Notes under the pieces: generated by a model
Databases searched by the model: none
Seen by the model: the letters and a program-made list of their open reading frames with translations, nothing else
Told to the model about the DNA's origin: nothing
Shown: piece by piece, positions 24,926 through 31,688 of the stretch
Position numbering within the stretch: position 1 is the stretch's first letter
Layout of the letters: the number at the start of each line of letters is the position of its first letter
Assembly (NCBI GenBank): GCA_009843815.1
Contig: VYCS01000037.1
Location: 1 to 33,357 of the forward strand
Direction of reading: 5' to 3'
DNA: 33,357 nt
DNA from: Cenarchaeum sp. SB0675_bin_21
Lineage (GTDB): Archaea > Thermoproteota > Nitrososphaeria > Nitrososphaerales > Nitrosopumilaceae
Position numbers and translations under genes: made by a program

Positions 24926-25071
24926 CTACCTTCCCACGTATGCAAGGAGCTCAAGCGAGTCATATTCATCAACACACAAGGATTCGGACAGGTACTTTTT
25001 TGGTGCATATTGTTACATGTAATGCCGTACGACTCGACTTTTATTCCTAGTTTTCCTCTGAGCTGAGTCAT
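24926..25071 (-). pseudogene. Possible frameshifted small gene
   Basis: From ATG 25071 the minus strand reads TQLRGKLGIKVESYGITCN, a protein-like start, with a TATATA sequence about 30 nt upstream. In the next frame, from about 25009 to the TAG at 24926-24928, it reads YAPKKYLSESLCV followed by DEYDSLELLAYVGR, also protein-like. Joining the frames near 25010 would give a ~48-residue protein. Neither frame alone is convincing to its end, and the first frame runs on through the promoter of the cupredoxin gene. I read it as a small gene broken by one frameshift, or a sequencing error. The family is unknown. Confidence 0.3.
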
Positions 25072-25275
25072 ATCACGATTCAGCACGGATTTAATCTATA
25101 TAGTTCCAGCTTCCTGTGATATACTCAATCGTTCTAGAGATTCATTTTGGAGTCTGGCCAACATCGCCTAGAATGCCAGTATCTTTTGGGACTCTTCTTC
25201 AATTAATAGGAGACTATATTGATAAGTAAGCACGTCGTGATGCATACAATCCCACACCAAAACCGCTAAAAAAAT

Positions 25276-25284
25276 CATATATTA
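25276..25284 (+). promoter_or_regulatory. TATA-like box of the four-Cache gene
   Basis: CATATATTA is centred 25 nt before ATG 25305, consistent with a leaderless transcript. Confidence 0.55.
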
Positions 25285-25304
25285 GTGGATTCTCATTAGA
25301 TATT

Positions 25305-27089
25305 ATGAAGAGTGTATTTTTGGTGGCGGCAATATCCATAACACTGGCCATCACCTTGGCAGAGGCGCAGATAGATGACTACCCCATATGTCAGAGTGAC
25401 TCTATGACTAATGATTCTGGACTTAGCGATTATGATCAAACGCGCCAAATCTTAGCACAGCAGATGCTAGACAGGGCCATAGAGGCGTTTGCACTCGACC
25501 CGACAACTGCCATGGCACAGATACAGGATACGGCAAATCCCCTATACCATGATGGTGAGTTGTATGTCTTTATGTTGGATATAAACGGCACCATAGTGGC
25601 TCACGGCATCACTCCGGATCTTGTGGGGGTTAGCACCTATTCACTCATTGACATTCGGGGCACCAATATTGGCGATATCTTGAATGAGAGCCGTTCACCA
25701 TATGGCAAGTGGGCGGAGTATTGGTGGCCCAATCCGGCTACTGAGACCAATGATCCAGAGATAAAGATAACATGGACAAAGACATATGGGAACTATCAAT
25801 TTGCGGTTGGCATGTATCCGGGTACTACCAGTATGGTGAAACTAGATGATGTAGATGGGCAGACCAAGAGGATAATCTATCAGATGGTGGATAATGCCAT
25901 AGATGCATTTGTAGCCGACAAGGACTCTGCCATAGCGGCCATTCAAGATCCCACAAACTCGCTATATCATGATGGGGAACTGTACGTCTTTGTACATAGT
26001 CATGCTGGAAAGATAGTGGCGCATGGAACCATGCCCGAACTTGTGGGCGTAGATAGTTACTCCTTTACAGATACGCAGGGTACCAATCTTGGCGAACTCA
26101 TATTGGATAATAGATCATCGTATGGAAAGTGGTATGAATATTGGTGGCCCAGTCCGGCCACTGAGACCGATGAGGAGGAGAGAAAGGTTGCCTGGGTAAA
26201 GAGCCACGCAGGCCACATCTTTGGTGTGGGCACATATCCAGATGCTGGTCTTGTTCAGAGGGTAGCGCTGTCTATGGAAGATAAGGAACGCCAAGAGGTA
26301 GCTTGGCAGATGGCTACCAACGCTGCCGAGGCATTCGAAGCAGATCCAACCTCAGCCACAAGCGCCATACAAGACCCTGATAACAACTTGTATCATGATG
26401 AAGAACTATACGTAACTGTGCTGGACAGTGACGCAGTTATAGTTGCACATGGTGTCAGCCCAAATTTGGTGGGGACAGATCTCTTTGCGCTCAACGATAC
26501 CCGGGGCACTAACTTTGGTGGTATATTCATTGAGAATCATTCGCCGTACGACAAATGGGTGGAGTATTGGTGGCCCAATCCGACTACTATAACAGACGAG
26601 GGAGAGTTAAAGGTGGTCATCATGGTGGATCGTGGCGAACACACCTTTACAGTTGGCACATACCCAAAGATGGAAGGTACGTGTATGATTGATACAGATG
26701 AGTCTGAGAAGCGACGGATTGCAAAGGCCATGGTGGAGAAGGCCATTGCCGCGTACTCCAAGGATCCTGTTTCTGCCAGCAAGGCCATAGCAGATACGAC
26801 AAACCCACTGTATCACGATGGAGAGTTGTATGTCGTTGTAGTTCACATAAATGGAACCATGGTTGCTCATGGTGCCACGCCAGATCTGGTGGGCGTCAGT
26901 AACTACGATCTTGTTGATGTACAAGGTACTAACATGGGAGAACTCTTAATGGAACATCCATCACCATACGGCCAATGGCTGGAGTACTGGTGGCCCAATC
27001 CGGCTACTGAGACAGATGAGGCGGAAAGAAAGATCAGTTGGGCCAAGTCCAGCTCCAGCCACGTCTTTGTAGTGGGACTTTACCCGTAA
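25305..27089 (+). CDS. Secreted protein of four tandem Cache-like sensor repeats
   Basis: A signal peptide (1-22, ending LAEAQ) is followed by four homologous units at about 45-172, 185-312, 328-454 and 468-594, period ~140. Each has a helix (MLDRAIEAFALDP), then LYHDGELYVF..., a VAHG..P.LVG.. motif, D..GTN.G, SPYGKWxEYWWPNPAT and a final FAVGxYP strand. This is the pattern of Cache-type ligand-binding domains, usually found singly or doubly outside the membrane in chemoreceptors and kinases. Here there is no transmembrane segment, HAMP or signalling domain after them, so the 594-residue protein is probably exported and free or bound to the surface layer. Binding of small carboxylates or other solutes is an inference from the family. 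Confidence 0.85.
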   Translation: MKSVFLVAAISITLAITLAEAQIDDYPICQSDSMTNDSGLSDYDQTRQILAQQMLDRAIEAFALDPTTAMAQIQDTANPLYHDGELYVFMLDINGTIVAHGITPDLVGVSTYSLIDIRGTNIGDILNESRSPYGKWAEYWWPNPATETNDPEIKITWTKTYGNYQFAVGMYPGTTSMVKLDDVDGQTKRIIYQMVDNAIDAFVADKDSAIAAIQDPTNSLYHDGELYVFVHSHAGKIVAHGTMPELVGVDSYSFTDTQGTNLGELILDNRSSYGKWYEYWWPSPATETDEEERKVAWVKSHAGHIFGVGTYPDAGLVQRVALSMEDKERQEVAWQMATNAAEAFEADPTSATSAIQDPDNNLYHDEELYVTVLDSDAVIVAHGVSPNLVGTDLFALNDTRGTNFGGIFIENHSPYDKWVEYWWPNPTTITDEGELKVVIMVDRGEHTFTVGTYPKMEGTCMIDTDESEKRRIAKAMVEKAIAAYSKDPVSASKAIADTTNPLYHDGELYVVVVHINGTMVAHGATPDLVGVSNYDLVDVQGTNMGELLMEHPSPYGQWLEYWWPNPATETDEAERKISWAKSSSSHVFVVGLYP

Positions 27090-27290
27090 TCATCTACATT
27101 CCAAATTAGTGGCGCTCTCTACTCTCAACCGTACAGACAGACCAAAGACACTTTACCAAACTGAGTTATTCATATTACTAGCTGTGTGTAGTATCACGTG
27201 TTTTTGTTCAAATTTTGTTGATTGACAGATGTTTGTGGTTTACTCTAGATATATAGCAACATCCTTTAAGGTTGTGAACATCATTACTAT

Positions 27291-28070
27291 GTGAAGGTGT
27301 ATATCGTTCTTGGAATATTTGCAGTATTCGCTGCCATAACATTAATGGTGCCCCAAGCATGGGCAGATGTTACCATACAGAACGATCGTGCCTATGTTGG
27401 TCATGATGGTTCTCTGCACATAGTAGGCGAGGTGTTTAATGATCTTGAGGTCCCCCTAGGCCGTGTCAGTGTGGAAGCCACCATATACGACATGGACGGT
27501 AAAGAGTTATTGACTACTGAAGGGTGGTCGCTAATAAACACAATAATGCCAGGCATGAAAGGACCTTTTGATATTGTGGTGTATAAGCCGGGCATGAGCG
27601 ACATGGTCGATTATTCCCTATCTGCAAAGTACTCCATACATGCTCCAAAGAGTCAAGTTATTGATGTTACATCAGCAGAGTTAAAGAGAAGTAGTCAGGG
27701 CGATCTCTTCATAACTGGTACCATAGTCAATAGAGGCGATATTACCGCTAATATGATATCCGTGGTTGCCACAATATATGACAGAGATGGTAATGTAGCA
27801 ACAGTTGCCCGCGCACCATCAGAACTAGACCATTTACGAGCAGAACATCAAGGAGTCTTTGTAGTATCAGTACCAGAGAAAGACCAAACATTAGAGATAG
27901 CGCACTATACATTAGTAGCAGAGTCAGAAGAGTATGCAGCAGTGCCCGAGTTTCCCCTAAGTACATCGCTAATACTAGCGATATCACTGATAGCATACAT
28001 TATGCTAAATAGACATCCATCCATGTCGATTATTACAAAAACCCCAGACGCTGAAAGGTATCCATCGTAA
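27291..28070 (+). CDS. Exported FxLYD-like protein with PEF-type C-terminal sorting signal
   Basis: The 259-residue protein has a signal peptide (1-25, IVLGIFAVFAAITLM then PQAWA-DV), two FxLYD-like beta-sandwich repeats (~28-117, LHIVGEVFNDLEVPLGRVSV; ~125-215, LFITGTIVNRGDITANMISV), and a C-terminal VPEFPLS motif followed by a hydrophobic helix and a basic end (MLNRH). This tripartite tail resembles PEF/PEFG-CTERM signals processed by archaeosortases, so the protein is probably displayed on the cell surface. A 25-residue tail after the basic end is unusual for that signal. Start GTG 27291 precedes the signal peptide directly; a CTTTAAG box lies ~24 nt upstream. Its 3' end overlaps the convergent gene by 38 nt. 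Confidence 0.78.
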   Translation: MKVYIVLGIFAVFAAITLMVPQAWADVTIQNDRAYVGHDGSLHIVGEVFNDLEVPLGRVSVEATIYDMDGKELLTTEGWSLINTIMPGMKGPFDIVVYKPGMSDMVDYSLSAKYSIHAPKSQVIDVTSAELKRSSQGDLFITGTIVNRGDITANMISVVATIYDRDGNVATVARAPSELDHLRAEHQGVFVVSVPEKDQTLEIAHYTLVAESEEYAAVPEFPLSTSLILAISLIAYIMLNRHPSMSIITKTPDAERYPS

Positions 28071-28476
28071 AGGATAGTTCAGCGGCCAAGTCTTTCTTGT
28101 CCAAACGTATAGGTTTACGAAATCGTATGGGGAGTGTCATGGTGAGCATATCCTGATCAGTATGTGAAATTCGGATTACATGGAATGGTGGGTTTTTAGA
28201 TAGAATGTAGTTATACCATCGCGCAAATGATCTGTTGACCTCCTCAAGTCTGGATTTCAGCGTATGTACATCTATACTTAGGTCTGCATCAAACAGATTA
28301 AATTTTATCATTGGGACGACAAGAAAGCCTCCGGGTATAGCGTGCTTTTTTTTAAGCATCAATTCAATTTCATCATCATCTGCATGCTCACCGTATTGGG
28401 GATCAAAGTATCCAGCGATACGTTTTTCTGAATCAAATATGCGAAAATATGTCTCATCCTGATCCATGGTCCACAT
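28033..28476 (-). CDS. Hypothetical protein, 147 aa
   Basis: This family is not recognised. The protein is mixed alpha/beta with balanced charged residues, no signal peptide and no membrane segment, so it is probably cytosolic. Visible parts are FRIFDSEKRIAGYFDPQYGE, a helix HTLKSRLEEVNRSFARWYN, and a strand-rich end (FHVIRISHTDQDMLTMTLPI). The start may be ATG 28476 or ATG 28467. It lies 89 nt downstream of rps11 on the same strand, and its last 38 nt overlap the 3' end of the convergent FxLYD-like gene. The composition looks like a true protein in this frame and not in the others. Confidence 0.65.
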   Translation of the reverse strand: MWTMDQDETYFRIFDSEKRIAGYFDPQYGEHADDDEIELMLKKKHAIPGGFLVVPMIKFNLFDADLSIDVHTLKSRLEEVNRSFARWYNYILSKNPPFHVIRISHTDQDMLTMTLPIRFRKPIRLDKKDLAAELSFTMDTFQRLGFL

Positions 28477-28565
28477 TATGAAGACTCTAGTTGAACTACA
28501 TTAGAGTTTAACCACAGATATAGGACATATTGACAACTCAAGAAACAGTTCTAGAGACAAACCTG

Positions 28566-29384
28566 TTAGACTCGTCTTCCGCGTTTTCCGCCTTTCTTCC
28601 TAGTGGTATCATGAGGAATTGGTGTGACATCATCTATACGACCTATACGGAATGCGCCCAGTCCAGAATCTGGATCATCATCTTTGTTTGATGTGGCCCT
28701 TGCCAGTGCCCTAATGGCTGCCTGCGCACCAGGTCCTGGAACTCGAGAGCCCACGCCGCCAACCGCACGGACGCGAATGTGAAATCCTGTAAATCCTCTA
28801 GCGCGTGCAACATCTACCACCGCATTGGCTGCCTTCATGGCGGCAAATGGGGATGACTCATATCTATCTGCATTAGAGTGCTGTCCGCCAGAGCTTATGG
28901 CTATAGTTTCAGCACCCGTAAGGTCAGTCAAATGTATTATTGTATTGTTAAAACTACTAAAGATGTGGGCTATGCCCCATTTTTCAGGTTTATCAGCTAT
29001 AACTGCAGGCTGTCCATCGCCAAAGTCATCATCAAGTCTTCCATCTGCGATCATAGCATCAATTTTAGCACGCGCCTCCTCGGATAATTCACGGGGTTTT
29101 TTTGGGTCGGGTTCTGCAGCATCATCGGACTTTATACCCGAATCCTTGCTCAACTGGTCTGTCTCAATGTCAGCATCACTAGGTTCTGCAGCATCATCGG
29201 ACTTTATACCCGAATCCTTGCTCAACTGGTCTGTCTCAATGTCAGCATCACTAGGTTCTGCAGCAGACATATCAGGTTCAATCACATCATCAGGTGTTGG
29301 GTCAGTTGCCGGTTCTGCAGTCGCATCCAAGTTTGCGTCTGTTTCAGTGACAGAATCAGTTACATCCGTCTCCACGTTTTCCAT
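28566..29384 (-). CDS. rps11: 30S ribosomal protein S11 with long acidic N-terminal extension
   Basis: The C-terminal ~130 residues are a normal archaeal S11 core: [69 protein letters not shown] and the basic end. S11 binds 16S rRNA in the platform of the small subunit. The first ~130 residues are a very acidic, Asp/Glu/Ser-rich, probably disordered extension containing two perfect copies of a 24-residue unit (begins [18 protein letters not shown]). Usual archaeal S11 is about 130 residues long, so this 272-residue form is twice that. I choose ATG 29384; GTG 29396 is possible. A TATA-like CATAATTG lies about 20-33 nt upstream of the two candidates. tnpB element 2 ends 56-68 nt upstream of the start. 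Confidence 0.9.
   Translation of the reverse strand: MENVETDVTDSVTETDANLDATAEPATDPTPDDVIEPDMSAAEPSDADIETDQLSKDSGIKSDDAAEPSDADIETDQLSKDSGIKSDDAAEPDPKKPRELSEEARAKIDAMIADGRLDDDFGDGQPAVIADKPEKWGIAHIFSSFNNTIIHLTDLTGAETIAISSGGQHSNADRYESSPFAAMKAANAVVDVARARGFTGFHIRVRAVGGVGSRVPGPGAQAAIRALARATSNKDDDPDSGLGAFRIGRIDDVTPIPHDTTRKKGGKRGRRV
29110..29253 (-). repeat. Perfect 72-nt tandem duplication in the rps11 extension
   Basis: Units 29110-29181 and 29182-29253 are identical as read, and a 12-nt start of a third copy follows (29254-29265). The length is a multiple of three, so the frame is kept and 24 residues are duplicated. Lack of any difference suggests a recent duplication. Confidence 0.92.
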
Positions 29385-29444
29385 GTCTTTGCTCACATCG
29401 GCAGTCAAGTAACAATTATGCCAATATGGGTTTAAAAAACATTG

Positions 29445-29452
29445 GGAATTGC
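29445..29452. repeat. Left 8-bp direct repeat flanking tnpB element 2
   Basis: GGAATTGC ends at the base before the left terminal repeat (29453) and is identical to 30967-30974. Confidence 0.7.
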
Positions 29453-29475
29453 GATTCCTCCCGCAAGGACGGGTG
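29453..29475. repeat. Left terminal inverted repeat of tnpB element 2
   Basis: The sequence is GATTCCTCCCGC, then AAGGACGGGTG. CCCG and CGGG inside it can pair as a hairpin. It matches the element 1 left end (10681 to 10659, minus strand) at 20/23. Confidence 0.75.
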
Positions 29476-29529
29476 CTATGTATCACACCTCAACTATCTT
29501 TTTAAGCATGTAGACCGTACTGTACGTCA

Positions 29530-30924
29530 ATGGTACTGCGCACATACACATTCGGCGTTAGATTCCGTAAAGGGTTCAAGAAGGAGATGTTGGCCAGACA
29601 GGCCGGCATGGACAGGTACGTGTATAACAAACTATTGGAAACCTTCAAGGAGGAGTACCGTCGAGCTGGGAGGGTCAACACTACGCGTGGTAGGATAAAC
29701 GCGTGGTATACGGACTTGCGCAACCATTCAGGTCCGCGTTGGATGCGTCAATCCATATCCGGGGTGACGCGCCAAATATTACATGACTTGGGCAGGCATT
29801 ATGACCAATATGTGGAAACAGAGAAGCTGAAGGCTGTCAACATCAAACCTAAGGCGGAGTTTGGTGAACCGCACTTTAAGAAATATGGAGGTCACATCTC
29901 CATCCCGTTTACAATAACGCATGATGGCACTATTGGTCAAGCGCGCTTCACCGATACACGTACAATCAAGATAGCCAAGATGGGCGAGGTTAAACTGTCG
30001 CGGGAGTTTCCCGTCTTGAATTACCGATACAAGACGGCCCAACTGTTTCAACTACCGGATGGCGGGTGGAGGATTACCATATCCTGTGATATACCCGATG
30101 AGAAGCCAACCGTGACGGAACCGACTGTTATTGGTATAGACCGGAATGTCGGTAATGTGGCCACACCTGACTGTGTGATGATAATACCCGAAAAGGTGGC
30201 ACGCCGCATGAACAACGCCGAAAAAACAGCCTCTAAGGCACAAAAGATAGCGTCACGCAGGCAGAAACCCGACTATACGAATCGTAAACCTGGTTCTCGA
30301 CGGTGGGTGAAAGCCGCTAAGAGGGCTGCCAAGAACAAACGCAAAGCTGCAAACATTCGAAAGACCACCGCGCATAAAATATCACGCGTTATATCGGACA
30401 GCACCACACATGCAGCCTTTGAGAAACTTCCTATACAAAACATGGCAAAGTCCGCCAAAGGTACGGAAGAAAACCCCGGCAAAAACGTTGCGCAGAAATC
30501 TGGTCTCAATAAGGCCATCCTGGAGCAGTGCTGGGGGCTGTTGGCATTACTGTTGGCGTACAAGTTGGCTGGAGAGATAATTTGGGTTGCGGCAGCGTAT
30601 ACAAGCCAACGGTGCTACTCGTGCGGTTATACACATAAGGATAACCGAGATGGTAGAAAGTTCTTGTGTAAAAAATGTGGCTACACGTATCATGCCGACT
30701 GTAATGCGGGCTCAAACATAGAGGATGGGGGGCTAAAAAAGTTGGGCTCAGAGGCCATGCATGGTCAACTAAACTTACGAAACTTGCCGGACAATACCGG
30801 CAGCACCCATGTTAAGGGGCGTCTGGACGTGGAGGGTTCTTGCGTTAGCTCCCCTGAGAAGCGTCAAGCACAGATCGGGGAACGAGATGCTCTATGCACC
30901 GTCGTCCTCTGGCGTGACGTGTGA
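29530..30924 (+). CDS. tnpB: TnpB, RuvC-like RNA-guided nuclease (element 2)
   Basis: The 464-residue protein is a canonical archaeal TnpB. It has an N-terminal domain with RTYTFGVRFRKGFKKEML and YNKLLETFKEEYRR, RuvC motifs with D204 (VIGIDRNVGN), E298 (HAAFEKLPIQNM) and D390 (YHADCNAGSNI), and a zinc ribbon C362, C365, C380, C383. All key residues are present and the frame is intact. The last ~65 residues (GLKKLGSEAMHGQ onward) lie beyond the RuvC core, where the gene sequence doubles as omega RNA. It is not closely similar to TnpB of element 1, whose N-terminal half is unrelated by eye. The start is ATG 29530. The enzyme cuts DNA complementary to the guide adjoining the right end, next to a TAM, favouring retention of the element. 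Confidence 0.92.
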   Translation: MVLRTYTFGVRFRKGFKKEMLARQAGMDRYVYNKLLETFKEEYRRAGRVNTTRGRINAWYTDLRNHSGPRWMRQSISGVTRQILHDLGRHYDQYVETEKLKAVNIKPKAEFGEPHFKKYGGHISIPFTITHDGTIGQARFTDTRTIKIAKMGEVKLSREFPVLNYRYKTAQLFQLPDGGWRITISCDIPDEKPTVTEPTVIGIDRNVGNVATPDCVMIIPEKVARRMNNAEKTASKAQKIASRRQKPDYTNRKPGSRRWVKAAKRAAKNKRKAANIRKTTAHKISRVISDSTTHAAFEKLPIQNMAKSAKGTEENPGKNVAQKSGLNKAILEQCWGLLALLLAYKLAGEIIWVAAAYTSQRCYSCGYTHKDNRDGRKFLCKKCGYTYHADCNAGSNIEDGGLKKLGSEAMHGQLNLRNLPDNTGSTHVKGRLDVEGSCVSSPEKRQAQIGERDALCTVVLWRDV

Positions 30925-30966
30925 TGTATTGTGGATGCGGGAACCCCCGTGCTTGCAGTAGGAACC
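30820..30966 (+). ncRNA. Putative omega RNA of tnpB element 2 (5' limit approximate)
   Basis: By analogy with TnpB systems the scaffold should run from the end of tnpB to the element end. A CGGG-AACC-CCCG hairpin (30938-30949) and the inverted repeat close it, and the guide would begin at 30967 (GGAATTGCACCAATAATA). The 5' limit is a guess from typical length. Confidence 0.35.
30944..30966. repeat. Right terminal inverted repeat of tnpB element 2
   Basis: The reverse complement of this stretch begins GGTTCCTACTGCAAGCACGG and aligns with the left end at 18 of 23 positions. It overlaps a small hairpin (CGGG 30938-30941, CCCG 30946-30949) typical of IS200/IS605-type right ends. Confidence 0.65.
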
Positions 30967-30974
30967 GGAATTGC
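30967..30974. repeat. Right 8-bp direct repeat flanking tnpB element 2
   Basis: GGAATTGC begins at the base after the right terminal repeat (30966). It would also be the first eight bases of the TnpB guide. Confidence 0.7.
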
Positions 30975-30990
30975 ACCAATAATAATCTGC

Positions 30991-31314
30991 TCACATTCGC
31001 TGCTTGTCCAGTTTTAACTCTACATTACAGCCCCGAGCATGTAGGTACTCTTGCATAAATTTTGTAAACTTTTCATCAGAACTGCCCCAGCGATATTGGC
31101 CTATCATATCTGCAAATCGTTGCTCAATCTTCTGTTGTAGGTCAGCCTTGAATACCATACTAAAAAACGTCCAACCAAGTTTAGATGTGGGTTCACTAAG
31201 AGCATATCCATTATAGGCCGATAACAACGACTCCATTTGGGACATGGCCTTCTTTAAAAGAACGACATCAGTAGCATAATCTTTTGTGCCCACTTGTAGT
31301 ACAGCCTGGCTCAA
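30991..31314 (-). CDS. Hypothetical protein, 107 aa, last gene of the rtcB operon
   Basis: This family is not recognised. The protein is probably all-helical, soluble and cytosolic, with TKDYATDVVLLKKAMSQMES, a hydrophobic segment LGWTFFSMVFKADLQQKIEQ and a C-terminal part DEKFTKFMQEYLHARGCNVE. Its ATG (31314) overlaps the stop of the PDCD5-like gene by 4 nt (ATGA), so it is translationally coupled to it. The stop lies 17 nt from the 8-bp repeat flanking tnpB element 2. Coupling suggests a role with the DNA-binding protein or with RtcB, which is inference from position only. Confidence 0.7.
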   Translation of the reverse strand: MSQAVLQVGTKDYATDVVLLKKAMSQMESLLSAYNGYALSEPTSKLGWTFFSMVFKADLQQKIEQRFADMIGQYRWGSSDEKFTKFMQEYLHARGCNVELKLDKQRM

Positions 31315-31688
31315 GGTTTTTTACCACTTAGTTTATCCGATAGAGATATGGTTTTCCCATCTTTTACCACATTTATACGCGTATTCATGCGCAGAGACAA
31401 TCCAGAAAGAGCAAAAACACGCATCAAGTCTCCACCATCGAGTTTGTGATCTAGATTGCCAGAAGATATAATCTTGGCCAAACCAGATACTAATATAGGG
31501 GTTTGGGAGGGAAACTGTCTCTCGGCAGTCTCTAGTACCTCAAGTCCTCTATATCCCAACATTGATACTACAATCTCTCGGGGTGATGGCTCACCGCCTG
31601 TATCTGCGGGATGATGTTCCTGGGCATGTTGTTGCATCTCAGCCAGTCTTTTGGACATTAGCCGGTTCAGCTCAGCATCATTGCTCAA
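31311..31688 (-). CDS. PDCD5-like DNA-binding protein
   Basis: The 125-residue protein has an N-terminal charged helix (ELNRLMSKRLAEMQQHAQEH), then a compact helical domain (REIVVSMLGYRGLEVLETAE; QTPILVSGLAKIISSG) resembling the three-helix core of archaeal PDCD5/TFAR19-type proteins, and a C-terminal strand region (NTRINVVKDGKTISLSDKL) that is not part of typical PDCD5. Archaeal members bind DNA non-specifically; the precise function is not established. It is coupled by 4-nt overlaps to rtcB upstream and to orf107 downstream. The family call is from general motif memory and moderate; a different small helical DNA-binding family is possible. Confidence 0.6.
   Translation of the reverse strand: MSNDAELNRLMSKRLAEMQQHAQEHHPADTGGEPSPREIVVSMLGYRGLEVLETAERQFPSQTPILVSGLAKIISSGNLDHKLDGGDLMRVFALSGLSLRMNTRINVVKDGKTISLSDKLSGKKP

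Larger units (their letters stand above)
24859..25304. other. 446-nt intergenic region
   Basis: The region contains the promoter of the membrane cupredoxin (24881-24889), the possible frameshifted small gene (24926-25071), and the promoter of the four-Cache gene (25276-25284). The stretch 25105-25270 shows no gene, repeat or RNA structure that I can support. Confidence 0.45.
29453..30966 (+). mobile_element. tnpB-only element 2 with terminal inverted repeats and 8-bp flanking duplication
   Basis: The 1514-bp element is bounded by 23-nt imperfect inverted repeats (29453-29475 and 30944-30966, 18/23 paired) and flanked exactly on both sides by GGAATTGC (29445-29452 and 30967-30974). It carries a single gene, tnpB, on the plus strand, and no transposase. 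It lies between orf107 (30991-31314) and rps11, both on the minus strand; without it the rtcB operon would read into rps11 across a gap of ~75-90 nt. The left end matches that of element 1 at 20/23 positions although the two TnpB proteins are very different. TIR plus target duplication is not expected from single-strand IS200/IS605 transposition. Confidence 0.75.

Noticed and set aside
24539-25066. Plus-strand open frame of 175 codons opposite the cupredoxin gene
   Set aside because: The Ser/Ala repeat is the reverse of the PEEAADAA repeat, and the rest crosses a promoter; the minus strand carries a clear cupredoxin.
28825-29412. Plus-strand open frame of 195 codons opposite rps11
   Set aside because: It is antisense of the S11 gene; its Ser/Ala repeats come from the duplicated 72-nt unit.
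29385-29486. Upstream extension of the S11 frame into tnpB element 2
   Set aside because: The frame would include part of the element's terminal repeat and a Cys/Trp/Asn-rich stretch; starts at 29396 or 29384 fit the promoter and composition.
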